DNA of 64,000 nucleotides from Ferruginibacter sp. (GCA_014379625.1 JACMLJ010000071.1:50756-114755), one strand, 5' to 3'. Shown: positions 10,657-20,580, numbered from the stretch's first letter. Notes: generated from the letters alone by a model not told the origin. A program made the numbers and translations.

Positions 10657-11532
10657 TTAGCGAAGGTCAGCGCTAAACAGATCACCTGCCATCCTGCTGC
10701 ATTCCCTTAACGCATTCATGTTTAAATTATTCAGTACATTCAATTCATTGAAATAAGGTATCATCAGTTCCGTATCCATATTTCCCACCAGTTCATCACC
10801 GGCCATCGGGCAACCCCCCACCCCTTTCAATGCCCCGTCAAAGCGGGTACAGCCCGCATTTAAAGCTGCATCCACTTTTATCTTCCAGTTGGCTGCGGTT
10901 GAATGCAGGTGCACCCCAATGGTGGTATCAGGATAGGAAGGGATCAGGGATTTAAGCAGTGAACCCACCTGTTCCGGCGTAGCCAGTCCAACCGTATCTG
11001 CAATTGAAAGGATGCTTATATCCATAGCTACCATTTTTTCTACCCACGCTGTAACGATGGCTGCATTATATGGATCTCCGTAAGGATTTCCAAAACCCAT
11101 TGAAAGGTAAACCACGAGTTCCTTCTGATTTTTAATACATAAATTTTGTATCTCTTCCACCATTTCCAAAGATGCTGACAGGGTACTGTTTGTATTTCGT
11201 TGCTGAAAACTGGGTGAAACAGAAAATGGGAAACCAAGATAAGTTATTTCATCATATACAACCGCTTCTTCGGCCCCCCTTGTATTGGCTACAATTGCAA
11301 GCAGTTTGGTTTTCAACCGGTCAAACCGCAAACCTTTTACCACCTCCTTCGTATCGGCCATTTGAGGAATGGCTTTTGGAGAAACAAAACTGCCAAAATC
11401 AATAGTATCAAAACCAACCTCGAGTAACGCATTAATGTATGCGATCTTTTTTTGGGTGGGTATAAAAGTTTTCCATCCCTGCATGGCATCCCGGGGACAT
11501 TCTATTAAACTGATTTTACTATTTCGTAACAT
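10657..11532 (-). CDS. Hydroxymethylglutaryl-CoA lyase
   Basis: HMGL-like TIM barrel; IECPRDAMQGW, GVHLHSTAANW, GCTRFDGALKGVGGCPMAGDELVGN. Confidence 0.9.
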   Translation of the reverse strand: MLRNSKISLIECPRDAMQGWKTFIPTQKKIAYINALLEVGFDTIDFGSFVSPKAIPQMADTKEVVKGLRFDRLKTKLLAIVANTRGAEEAVVYDEITYLGFPFSVSPSFQQRNTNSTLSASLEMVEEIQNLCIKNQKELVVYLSMGFGNPYGDPYNAAIVTAWVEKMVAMDISILSIADTVGLATPEQVGSLLKSLIPSYPDTTIGVHLHSTAANWKIKVDAALNAGCTRFDGALKGVGGCPMAGDELVGNMDTELMIPYFNELNVLNNLNMNALRECSRMAGDLFSADLR

Positions 11533-11559
11533 GGCTTATTTTAAATGTGGGGATTCCCG

Positions 11560-13458
11560 TTAATAGTGCCATCTTACAAAAGCTTCCATCGCCGCATACC
11601 TTGTTAATCCCAACTTCGCATACAGGTCGGCGGTATTACTGTTTCGTTCCTCAGCCCGCAGCCAGAATTCCCTGCTATCATCGCCCTGGAAAGGCACCAT
11701 ATCTTTTTGCGACTGGTGAATAAAAATCCCGTAGCGTTTTTTCATTACCTGGTCGGGGCTCATGGGTATTGCCATCTCTATTGCTGAAATATCCCATTCC
11801 TGCCAGGCGCCCTTGTATAGCCATACCCAGCAATCCTTTATCCATTCATCTCCTTCGGCTTTTATTCTTTTGAGTGATTCAAAGATAATATCCAGGCAAA
11901 CCTTGTGCGTGCCATGCGGATCAGCGAGATCCCCGGCGCAAAATAATTGGTGGGGCTGTAATTTACGGAGTAAAACCACCGTTCTTCGCACGTCTTCTTC
12001 CGTCATTGGATTTTTTTGAATTGTGCCGGTTTCATAAAAGGGGAGGTTTTGAAAATGTATATGATCATCCTTTAATCCCACGTAACGACAGGTTGCTTTT
12101 GCTTCACATCTTCTTATTAATCCTTTGATCTGCCTGATCTGGTCAGTATCTACCTGGTTGGGTTTTTTGTTGTCAAGAAAATGCCGCGCCTTATCTAAAA
12201 TAGCAGTGGACATGCTGCTGTCGATGCCACTTAGTTCTTCAAAACCAACGGCAAAGTCAAGAAAGCGGGTTACAAATTCATCCGTTACCGCAATATTGCC
12301 GCTGGTTTGATAAGCCACGTGTACATCGTGCCCCTGGTCGTGCAAACGCATAAATGTTCCGCCCATACTAATGATATCGTCATCGGGATGGGGTGAGAAG
12401 ATCACACATCTTTTTGGCTGTATCTCACTTCTTTCCGGGTGGCCGGGGATCACCGCATGGGGTTTGCCTCCCGGCCATCCTGTGATGCTGTCACGAAGCA
12501 TATAAAATACCTGTAAATTAATTTCATAAGCATCCCCTTTTTCCACCAGCAGGTCGCCTAAGGAATAATCATTGTAATCTTTGTTGGTAAGCATTAATAC
12601 CGGTTTGCCCGTTTTTAAAGTCATATTTACCACCGCTTTGCGGATCATCAGGGGTGTCCATTCTATTTCACCGGTAAGCCATGGATATTTTATACGGGTC
12701 AGTTCAGTCGCTGCCTGCTCATCAATCACAAATAAGCAATCGCTATGGGTTTGCAACAGGCTTGCTGGCACATGCTCGGTAACATTACCCTCCACCGATT
12801 TTGCAACAATGGCCGACTTCATTCCCCATGCGAGCAAAATAATACGTTTTGCTTTCATGATGGTGCTGATACCTGCGGTAATAGCTAATCTCGGAACCCG
12901 GCTGATGTTTTGAAAATTTTTGGTGTTAGCAATACGGGTTGAATTTTCTAAGGTTACCAGTCTTGTTTTGGAATAGATACTGGAGCCCGGTTCGTTGAAA
13001 CCGATATGACCGTTATTCCCTATTCCCAGCACCTGGAGGTCGATCCCGCCTGCCGCTTCAATTTTATCTTCCAGTGCAAGGCAATGCTTTTTTATTTCCT
13101 CCTTCTTCCATTCACCATTGGGGATGTGGATATTTAAGGGTAAAATATCTACATGATTAAAGAGGTATTGGTGCATAAAACTCCAGTAGCTTTGAACCGC
13201 CTCTCTTTCCAATGGGTAGTATTCATCCAGGTTAAAACTGATTACATTGTGAAAACTTAATCCTTCTTCCCTGTGTAAACGGACCAGCTCCCGGTAAAGG
13301 CTGATGGGGGAAGAACCGGTAGCAAGGCCCAAAACACAGTTTTGCCCCAGGGATTGCTTTTGTTTTATCAGGTTGGAAATTTCACGGGCAACAAATAAGG
13401 AACCCTCTTTTGGCGTGGAAAATATTTGTACAGGAATTTTTTCAAATGATTCAACCAT
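11560..13458 (-). CDS. nagB: Glucosamine-6-phosphate deaminase (N-terminal) fused to PIG-L/LmbE-family domain (C-terminal)
   Basis: NagB motifs GLATGSSPISLYREL, FNLDEYYPL, GIGNNGHIGFNEPGS; PIG-L motif IFSPHPDDDIISMGGT. Confidence 0.9.
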   Translation of the reverse strand: MVESFEKIPVQIFSTPKEGSLFVAREISNLIKQKQSLGQNCVLGLATGSSPISLYRELVRLHREEGLSFHNVISFNLDEYYPLEREAVQSYWSFMHQYLFNHVDILPLNIHIPNGEWKKEEIKKHCLALEDKIEAAGGIDLQVLGIGNNGHIGFNEPGSSIYSKTRLVTLENSTRIANTKNFQNISRVPRLAITAGISTIMKAKRIILLAWGMKSAIVAKSVEGNVTEHVPASLLQTHSDCLFVIDEQAATELTRIKYPWLTGEIEWTPLMIRKAVVNMTLKTGKPVLMLTNKDYNDYSLGDLLVEKGDAYEINLQVFYMLRDSITGWPGGKPHAVIPGHPERSEIQPKRCVIFSPHPDDDIISMGGTFMRLHDQGHDVHVAYQTSGNIAVTDEFVTRFLDFAVGFEELSGIDSSMSTAILDKARHFLDNKKPNQVDTDQIRQIKGLIRRCEAKATCRYVGLKDDHIHFQNLPFYETGTIQKNPMTEEDVRRTVVLLRKLQPHQLFCAGDLADPHGTHKVCLDIIFESLKRIKAEGDEWIKDCWVWLYKGAWQEWDISAIEMAIPMSPDQVMKKRYGIFIHQSQKDMVPFQGDDSREFWLRAEERNSNTADLYAKLGLTRYAAMEAFVRWHY

Positions 13459-13698
13459 ATAAAAAATTTAGGCGATTAATTGAAGCGTCAAGTTAATGAA
13501 AAGATATTAATAAGGTATTTACAAAAAGGCAATAATTTTTAATGGGAAAGATAAGCCGCTTAAACCCCACCAGTAATGAAGTTTATATTAAGAAAATGTT
13601 TCCCTGAAAGTTGTTTTTCAGGCTGCTACATAATGAAGCCAATCAATTTTCCAGACAGGGTACTGTTAAACAATTCAAAACATTTTTCCTTTAAATCC

Positions 13699-13727
13699 TT
13701 GTCAAAGGGTAAATTATGGTACTTTTG
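13699..13727 (+). promoter_or_regulatory. Candidate promoter for lepB (TTG-N18-TACTTTTG)
   Basis: TAnnTTTG box with upstream TTG, ~20 nt before the ATG. Confidence 0.45.
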
Positions 13728-13747
13728 GCGCTGATAAAAATTTACTT

Positions 13748-15244
13748 ATGAGTATTGGTTGGATAATCTTCATTGTGGCCACGATCGGCTGGCATGTCGG
13801 CATGTATGGTATGTTTATAAAAGCGGGGATACCCGGGTGGAAAGCCTTTATCCCTTTTTACAATACCTGGTGCATCGTTGAAAAAATCAAACTAAAAAAA
13901 TGGTGGTTCTTTTTTCAACTTGTCCCCATTGCCGGGCAATTCGTAACCATTTGGATCACCATTAAATTTGTTGAGTTTTTTGGCCGTTTTGGATTCTGGC
14001 ACCATGCCCTTACCGTTTTTTTACCATTCATTTATTTTCCCTACCTGGGATTTTCAAAAGAGGAAAGATTTGCGGGTGAACAGGTGGTAAATAATTACAA
14101 AAAATCCGCTGCCAGGGAATGGATCGATGCGGCGGCATTCGCTATAGTTGCGGCTACGCTTATACGCACTTTTGTATTCGAGGCCTATACCATCCCAACC
14201 CCTTCGATGGAAAAGACCTTGTTAGTGAATGATTTTTTATTCGTAAGTAAATCAGCCTACGGACCGCGTATCCCTAATACGCCCTTGGCTATGCCGTTTG
14301 TCCATCATACCATTCCGGGGATCAATGCAAAGTCGTATTCTGAATGGATACACATTCCCTATACCAGGTGGTTCGCAAAGCCTGTAAAAAGAAATGACGC
14401 GGTGGTATTTAATTTCCCCACCAATGATACGTTAATCAATGATGAAGAAAATTTTGGATCTAAAATTACTTATTACCAGGCGGTAAGGGAAATGGGAAGA
14501 GACCGGGTGTGGCAGAACTTTGGCGATCTTATTATTACAAGGCCGGTGGATAAGCGTGAAAATTTTATCAAGCGTTGCGTGGCAATAGCCGGGGATAAAT
14601 TAGAAATAAAAAATACCGTTTTATATATCAATGATGTTGCACAACCGTTTCCCGCGGAATCAGAACTCGTTTATAATGTACAAACGAGCAGCCCGCTTGA
14701 TGAAGAAGAGTTGCAGTCATTCGGCATTCATACCGACCCTGAACAACGGGAATTTAACGCGTATAACAATGGGATGTATATGATCAATATGACGCAGGGC
14801 GAAAAGAAAAAAGTGGCGGAATTAAAAAATGTGATTAAGGTGGATGTACAGATCAATGCTGTTGACAATGCCCTTTATCCATACTATGATACAGCGGTTC
14901 ATTGGAGTGTGGATAATTTTGGACCATTGTGGGTTCCCAAAAAAGGCGTACCCATTCAGTTAACCCCTGATAATTATATCCGGTATGAACGTTGTATACG
15001 AACTTATGAAGGAAATGAGTTGGAAAACCGGAACGGTAAAATATTCCTGAATGGAACAGAAGCCACCAGCTATACTTTTAAGATGGATTACAATTGGTTA
15101 ATGGGGGATAACCGTCATAACTCTCTGGATAGCCGGTATTGGGGGTTTGTACCCGAAGATCATGTGGTTGGCAAAGCATCCCTGATATGGTTTAGCTGGG
15201 AAAAAGGACCCCGATGGAAAAGATTATTCAGTGCAATAAGATAA
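13748..15244 (+). CDS. lepB: Signal peptidase I with N-terminal DUF5684-like membrane domain
   Basis: Catalytic IPTPSMEKTLLVNDF, KRCVAIAGD, MGDNRHNSLDSRYWGFVP. Confidence 0.92.
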   Translation: MSIGWIIFIVATIGWHVGMYGMFIKAGIPGWKAFIPFYNTWCIVEKIKLKKWWFFFQLVPIAGQFVTIWITIKFVEFFGRFGFWHHALTVFLPFIYFPYLGFSKEERFAGEQVVNNYKKSAAREWIDAAAFAIVAATLIRTFVFEAYTIPTPSMEKTLLVNDFLFVSKSAYGPRIPNTPLAMPFVHHTIPGINAKSYSEWIHIPYTRWFAKPVKRNDAVVFNFPTNDTLINDEENFGSKITYYQAVREMGRDRVWQNFGDLIITRPVDKRENFIKRCVAIAGDKLEIKNTVLYINDVAQPFPAESELVYNVQTSSPLDEEELQSFGIHTDPEQREFNAYNNGMYMINMTQGEKKKVAELKNVIKVDVQINAVDNALYPYYDTAVHWSVDNFGPLWVPKKGVPIQLTPDNYIRYERCIRTYEGNELENRNGKIFLNGTEATSYTFKMDYNWLMGDNRHNSLDSRYWGFVPEDHVVGKASLIWFSWEKGPRWKRLFSAIR

Positions 15245-15288
15245 TTTTGATATTTTCTATGATATAATTTGTAATTTCAAAATAGATT

Positions 15289-15322
15289 ATCCTCCTTGCA
15301 GCGGTGCAGGGAGGATTTTTTA
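15289..15322 (+). terminator. Rho-independent terminator downstream of lepB
   Basis: atcctccttgca-gcgg-tgcagggaggat followed by a T run. Confidence 0.75.
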
Positions 15323-15419
15323 TCTTCATAATCATTCATCAGTTTTTGCCAGCTATCCGTTTTTTTATTAAAAAGAAACTGGCGGAAATACCCTGGTAAA
15401 ATTAAAGAACCGGAAAAAT

Positions 15420-15908
15420 ATGATTACAAAAAAGGACATTCATTTCTCGGTAGCGATATACTCTTCAGATGAAGAATTACCCCGTGGGGATGCGGATTTA
15501 TTAGCCGCCGCAAGAGCGGTTACAAAACTGGCCTATGCTCCTTATTCTCATTTTTTGGTAGGTGCAGTAGCTGCATTGGCAAATGGTAAAACCGTGACAG
15601 GTACCAACCAGGAAAATGCATCTTACCCCGTTGGCATTTGTGCAGAAAGGGTATTGCTTTCGAGCGTTGCATCCCAATACCCGGGAGTGGCAGTAAATAC
15701 CATCGCCATCAGTTACGATAACATTGACGGGCAAAGCGATCATCCCATATCCCCTTGTGGTATTTGCAGGCAAAGCCTGGCTGAATATGAAGAAAGGGTA
15801 AAACAGCCCATAAGACTGATCATGAGTGGCATGAAGGGTGAAGTATATATATTGGAAAAGGCCGGGCAGCTTTTACCACTTTCCTTTAGCGCCAGCGACC
15901 TGGGGTAA
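15420..15908 (+). CDS. cdd: Cytidine deaminase
   Basis: YSHFLVGAVA, ENASYPVGICAER, PCGICRQ. Confidence 0.92.
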   Translation: MITKKDIHFSVAIYSSDEELPRGDADLLAAARAVTKLAYAPYSHFLVGAVAALANGKTVTGTNQENASYPVGICAERVLLSSVASQYPGVAVNTIAISYDNIDGQSDHPISPCGICRQSLAEYEERVKQPIRLIMSGMKGEVYILEKAGQLLPLSFSASDLG

Positions 15909-16043
15909 TCGTGCAGGCACCAGGCTAATGCGTTGGCGAATGGTGTGATTGAATATTGTATTGACAATAAAAATATATCGAATAATTTGGATGAATGTTT
16001 GTTGATCTGGCTAAAATACAATTCCTTTGAACCGGAAATTGAG

Positions 16044-16346
16044 ATGAATATGAATACGATTAAAATGGAAAGTAAGTTTATAGAAAAAGCGATGAATGCC
16101 ATTGCAGATCCCTGCCGTTTAACCATCCTTCAGGAAATTTCACGTAAAGGGGAGATATGCTGTGGTGATGTCCAGGGGCTTACCGGCCTGTCGCAACCCA
16201 CCTGCTCTCATCATATCAGGTTACTATCAGACAGCGAACTGATTGAATGCAGGAAGGACGGGCGTAACCATTATTTTACGCTGAATAAAAATAACTTTAA
16301 AAAAGTAAGTTCTTTTCTACAAAAATTTCACCAGGAGGAGGTTTAA
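16044..16346 (+). CDS. ArsR-family winged-helix transcriptional regulator
   Basis: DPCRLTILQEISRKGEICCGDVQGLTGLSQPTCSHHIRLLSDSELIECRKDGRNHYFTL; internal ATG preferred over ORF start 15933. Confidence 0.85.
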   Translation: MNMNTIKMESKFIEKAMNAIADPCRLTILQEISRKGEICCGDVQGLTGLSQPTCSHHIRLLSDSELIECRKDGRNHYFTLNKNNFKKVSSFLQKFHQEEV

Positions 16347-16589
16347 TTCGCTTTAGGAGAAAGGTTGATCGTTGATTGGAGGAAGTTTAATTCGTGTTTA
16401 GAGAAAAGTTGATCGTTGATTGGAGGAAGCTTAATTCGTGTTTGGAGAAACGTTGATCGTTGATCGTTGCCTGGAGGAATTTTAATTCGTGTTTGAAGAA
16501 ACGTTGATCGTTGTTAGGAGGAGGTTTAATTCGTTTGAAGAAATGTTGATGGTTGACAGAAAGAAATTTAACTCGTGTTTGGAAAAACG
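16334..16589. repeat. 44-bp tandem repeat array, about 5.7 units
   Basis: Units begin ggagga..tttaattcg at 16334, 16378, 16422 (51 bp), 16473, 16517 (42 bp) and 16559 (partial). Confidence 0.9.
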
Positions 16590-16630
16590 GCGGCCAGACT
16601 CAGGAACGAGCAACAAAGAGTCATAATTTC

Positions 16631-16676
16631 TCCATTGACCATTCACCATTTCACCATTCACCATTGCCCCTTCACC
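16631..16676. repeat. Heptad array ACCATTN
   Basis: tccattg|accattc|accattt|c|accattc|accattg|ccccttc|acc, ending just before the csaA stop codon. Confidence 0.85.
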
Positions 16677-16679
16677 GCC

Positions 16680-17009
16680 CTACCCTATTTTACAACCATT
16701 TTTTACGGGCTGGGCCGGTTGCAATAATACAACTTCCTTATTTTCATTGTACACGCCCAGTACTAAGCATTCGCTAAAGAAATCAGCGATTTGTTTGGGA
16801 GGGAAATTTATTACGGCGATAACCTGTTTACCGGTGAGTGCCTCTTTCTGGTATAATTTAGTGATTTGCGCAGAAGATTTTTTTATGCCTTGTTCACCAA
16901 AATCAATGCTGAGTTGGTAGGCAGGCTGCCTCGCTTTGGGAAAGTCGGAAGCTGCTATTATAGTGCCAACCCGGATATCTATTTTTTCAAAATCATCCCA
17001 GGTAATCAT
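16680..17009 (-). CDS. csaA: tRNA-binding domain protein, CsaA family
   Basis: FEKIDIRVGTIIAASDFPKARQPAYQLSIDFGEQGIKKSSAQIT..Y. Confidence 0.9.
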   Translation of the reverse strand: MITWDDFEKIDIRVGTIIAASDFPKARQPAYQLSIDFGEQGIKKSSAQITKLYQKEALTGKQVIAVINFPPKQIADFFSECLVLGVYNENKEVVLLQPAQPVKNGCKIG

Positions 17010-17299
17010 AAAGGAGTTGTTTTAATTACAGCAGCTGTGTTTAACCTGCCAAAGATATGAGGGAATTCTTCATTTACCGAAGGGGCCAATTCGTATTTTA
17101 ATTCGGCTGTTAGTTTAGTTTCATCAATATGCAATAATATAAGTCCCTGCTGATTTTGGTAGTACCTGTCCAAAACACCTTTAACCTGGGCCGCCTTACT
17201 GGCATGTATAAAGCCTTCTATTGCCAATGAATCAGCTTCATAATATCCCTGCTGTAATGCGGTTTGCCAACGGTTTTTGGTTACTACGTGATAGATCAT
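17006..17299 (-). CDS. DUF952 family protein
   Basis: IYHVVTKNRWQTALQQGYYEADSL..GFIHASKAAQV. Confidence 0.85.
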   Translation of the reverse strand: MIYHVVTKNRWQTALQQGYYEADSLAIEGFIHASKAAQVKGVLDRYYQNQQGLILLHIDETKLTAELKYELAPSVNEEFPHIFGRLNTAAVIKTTPL

Positions 17300-18165
17300 T
17301 CGTCTAATAATTTAACCAGGGTTATTAATTCTTCCATTTTATAACGGTTGCGGTCGTTGTCAAAACATTTGCTTAACTCTTCCAGTAAAAACCGGATGAT
17401 CTGTTTATTACCTAATTGTTTAAAATAAGAAGCTGTGGGGCTTACCGATATTCGTTTAAAATAATTCTCAACATCCTTATGAGAATAGATATTTCCGTTT
17501 AAGGGATCAATAAAAAAATTTATTTTTTCAGTGCTATGAACGACGGGGTTCATAAATTCAGATTGCCGATCGAAATACCCAAGGATAAACTGCCTGGGTA
17601 TATTGGTTGCTTTCACAGGAATGTCCAACAGGTCGCACAGTACCAAATATAAGATCCCGTTACTGATGGCATTGCCTTTTTTGGATTCCAGGGTTTTGGT
17701 GATCAAAAAATCTTCTGGCTGGCTATAAGAAATTTCAACGCCTTTTTGTTTGTAATAATTATACAAAATACTGGTGAACACATTGATCTGTTCCAACGGG
17801 GTAAGATAGTTATTTAATTCCAGCCAGATATTGCGCCGCAGCTTTTCTATTTCCTGCAATGCCTGTGAGTCCTGCATTTCGGGGTAATGGTACCGGGCCG
17901 TTAACAATGCCCCCTTTAATAATTCGCACCCCTCATTTTTCCATTTTGTAAAATCTTCTGTGAGGTCCCTGAAATGTAATTTATGAATGATGGTCTCGAT
18001 CCTTTCCTGCACATCCTCCCTGTTGGTATTTTCCCACAAATTTTCAAGGTTCGGAATAATCCCCCTGCCCAGTGAAATTATCTTAGTGCTGACAGTGGTG
18101 TACACTTCTTCATCCGGGTCATCTATTAAATGAAAAAGCGCTGATATTTCTTTATTCTCTACCAA
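17296..18165 (-). CDS. Transglutaminase-like / SirB1-family protein
   Basis: NLENLWE...; NAISNGILYLVLCDLLDIPVKATNIPRQFILGY; overlaps the DUF952 start by 4 nt. Confidence 0.75.
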   Translation of the reverse strand: MVENKEISALFHLIDDPDEEVYTTVSTKIISLGRGIIPNLENLWENTNREDVQERIETIIHKLHFRDLTEDFTKWKNEGCELLKGALLTARYHYPEMQDSQALQEIEKLRRNIWLELNNYLTPLEQINVFTSILYNYYKQKGVEISYSQPEDFLITKTLESKKGNAISNGILYLVLCDLLDIPVKATNIPRQFILGYFDRQSEFMNPVVHSTEKINFFIDPLNGNIYSHKDVENYFKRISVSPTASYFKQLGNKQIIRFLLEELSKCFDNDRNRYKMEELITLVKLLDE

Positions 18166-18692
18166 AAGTTTTATTTGATAATGAATTTCGTTAAATGCTG
18201 TTATATAAAAAAAATAAAATTTTCCACAGTTGTGGATTCATGAAGATAAAAATAGTAAACCGTGGTGGTTTCATAAGTTTTGGTGGGTATCTCCCAAATT
18301 GTCATTCCATTTACAACAGGGATTAAAAAGTTGCCCATATCTGGCAACCGGATATGGAATACACCCTGCTATTTTTTGATGATCCTGAATACATTTGAAA
18401 CATTTAATTTTGAACCGGCAATCAAACAGGCAAAATTAATTCGGCTTAGGGCCTGGCAAAATACCGCCAAACATAAATAGGTACCGGCAGTTGGGCGCCA
18501 GCGGTTTAGGGCCGCTGTTAGCGCATTTGTTGTTAACTTGTAGATTATATTTTCACCAGGTAACCAGGGGATACGCTATGCAAATGCTCCCCTGTACGCC
18601 AATCATGAAAAAAGCAAATAACTGTTGGTTTTCAAAACAAAAATAGTAAACACGTAATAAACATCAGGTACCAAAAAGATTTCATCTTAAAT

Positions 18693-19811
18693 ATGAAAGA
18701 AATAAAGGCAATCATTAAAGCCTGCGATATGATTGAAAAAACCAACACGCATGCAGCACTGGCAACAGTTGTAAGAGTGGAAGGTTCATCTTATCGCAGC
18801 ACAGGTGCAAGGATGCTGGTAATGGACAATGGCAGGTGGGTTGGTGGCATAAGTGGGGGATGCCTGGAAGGTGACGCACTGAAACGGGCCAGGATAGCCA
18901 TGGCAAAATCAATATCAACACTGATTACTTATGATACAACGGAGGGTGATGCCTACCAGATCGGTGTAGGCCTGGGATGCAATGGTGTTATTGATGTATT
19001 GTTTACCCCGTTGAATTTTTCGGATAAGAATAACCCGGTAGAAATTTTAAAGTCGTGCGTCGCTGCAAGCAGGCAAACACATGTATTGATAACCATCACC
19101 CGCCTGGAAGGTAACTGGATGAATTTAATGACCGGGCAAACCATAAAATATACCAGCCCGGAAAGCCTCGGTTTTTTTGGAAATGACTGGCTGGCAGAGC
19201 AATGCATAAATACGGTTAACCGGCAACTTGCTGAAAACAAATCTGCACCACAAAATTTCCTGCTCGAAGATGGACGCAAAATAGAAACATTCATCGAAAT
19301 ACTACCCCCGGAAATCAACCTGGTAATAATGGGGTACCAGTATGATGTGTACCCACTAAGCAGACTGGTAAAAGAAATCGGTTGGCGGGTAACCATTGTA
19401 GCCAGTCCGCAAAAACTGAACGCCACCATTATTGCAATTGCTGATGAAGTGATTGAGCCCGAAAGTTTTACAAACCTGCCTGTTGATGAGCATACCGTTA
19501 TTATTTTGATGTCGCACGACTATAAAACAGACAAATACAATTTACCAAAGGCACTGGCGACAGCGGCGCCTTATATCGGGATGCTGGGACCGAGGGTACG
19601 TTCAGAAAAAATATGGCGCGAACTGGAGGAAGAAGGCATCCCGATATCGGCTGAAAATTTAAACCGCATTCACGCACCCATCGGGTTGGATATTGGCGCC
19701 GTAACACCCGAAGAAATCGCGCTGTCACTGGCCGCCGAAGTAAGGGCATCGCTCTCAAAAAGGAATGGCGGTTTCCTGAGGCTTCGAACCGCAAGTATTC
19801 ATGAACGATAG
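18693..19811 (+). CDS. XdhC/CoxI family protein
   Basis: ALATVVRVEGSSYRSTGARMLV, GGISGGCLEGD, GLDIGAVTPEEIALSLAAE. Confidence 0.92.
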   Translation: MKEIKAIIKACDMIEKTNTHAALATVVRVEGSSYRSTGARMLVMDNGRWVGGISGGCLEGDALKRARIAMAKSISTLITYDTTEGDAYQIGVGLGCNGVIDVLFTPLNFSDKNNPVEILKSCVAASRQTHVLITITRLEGNWMNLMTGQTIKYTSPESLGFFGNDWLAEQCINTVNRQLAENKSAPQNFLLEDGRKIETFIEILPPEINLVIMGYQYDVYPLSRLVKEIGWRVTIVASPQKLNATIIAIADEVIEPESFTNLPVDEHTVIILMSHDYKTDKYNLPKALATAAPYIGMLGPRVRSEKIWRELEEEGIPISAENLNRIHAPIGLDIGAVTPEEIALSLAAEVRASLSKRNGGFLRLRTASIHER

Positions 19812-19885
19812 CCGGAAGCGGATCGTAATTTTTACTAATACTTTCAAAGGATTGGTGACAGTTAAAAAGATAAGGCGCCAACTTT

Positions 19886-19906
19886 CAACCATCAACAGTC
19901 AACCAT
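19886..19906. repeat. Three-unit CAACNNN heptad array running into a start codon
   Basis: caaccat|caacagt|caaccat followed by g; the last unit supplies AT of the ATG at 19905. Confidence 0.65.
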
Positions 19907-20555
19907 GAACTTCTTATTCGACCTCAACGGCACCATGATCAATGATATGAACTATCATATTACAGCATGGCACGATATCCTAAATAGCCTCGGAGCCAAT
20001 ATTACTATGGCGCAGATGAAGGAGGAATGTTATGGTAAAAATGAAGAGCTGCTTGAACGGATATTTCCAGGCAGGTTTTCTGCAGATAAAAAAAAGCAGA
20101 TGTCCATTGAAAAAGAGAAAGCCTACCAGGAAGCATACAGGCCGGAGCTTGCGCTGATCAAAGGGCTTCCCGCTTTTTTACAGGCGGCTAAGGAGCGTGA
20201 TATACCCATGGCCATTGGTTCGGCGGCCATTCTGTTCAATATTGATTTTGTACTGGACGGATTAAATATCCGTTCTTTTTTTGTTTCCATTGTAAGCGCA
20301 GATGATGTTTCCTTCAGCAAACCTCATCCCGAAACTTACCTGAAATGTGCCAATTTACTGGGTAAAAATCCAGGTGACTGTATAGTATTTGAAGATTCGC
20401 CGAAGGGTGTGGAAGCCGTGGCCAATGCGGGGATGCGGTCTGTTGTAATCACCACCATGCACGCAAAAGAAGAATTTGGCCAATTTAACAATGTTATTTT
20501 TTTTATTGAGGATTACACCGATCAGCAGTTGAATATATTGCTCAAAAAATCGTAA
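19905..20555 (+). CDS. HAD-superfamily hydrolase, beta-phosphoglucomutase-like
   Basis: FLFDLNGTMINDM, IGSAA, KPHPETYLKCANLLGKNPGDCIVFEDSPKGVEAVANAGM. Confidence 0.88.
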   Translation: MNFLFDLNGTMINDMNYHITAWHDILNSLGANITMAQMKEECYGKNEELLERIFPGRFSADKKKQMSIEKEKAYQEAYRPELALIKGLPAFLQAAKERDIPMAIGSAAILFNIDFVLDGLNIRSFFVSIVSADDVSFSKPHPETYLKCANLLGKNPGDCIVFEDSPKGVEAVANAGMRSVVITTMHAKEEFGQFNNVIFFIEDYTDQQLNILLKKS

Positions 20556-20580
20556 ACCAATTTGCATTAATTTATACAAT

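Noticed and set aside
15740-16126. 128-aa minus-strand ORF between cdd and arsR
   Set aside because: Overlaps cdd in antisense and has no recognisable motif.
16334-16589. Possible CRISPR array
   Set aside because: 44-bp units are head-to-tail with no unique spacers and no cas genes nearby.
18280-18480. 66-aa ORF upstream of xdhC-like gene
   Set aside because: No recognisable domain, poor coding appearance, no clear start context.
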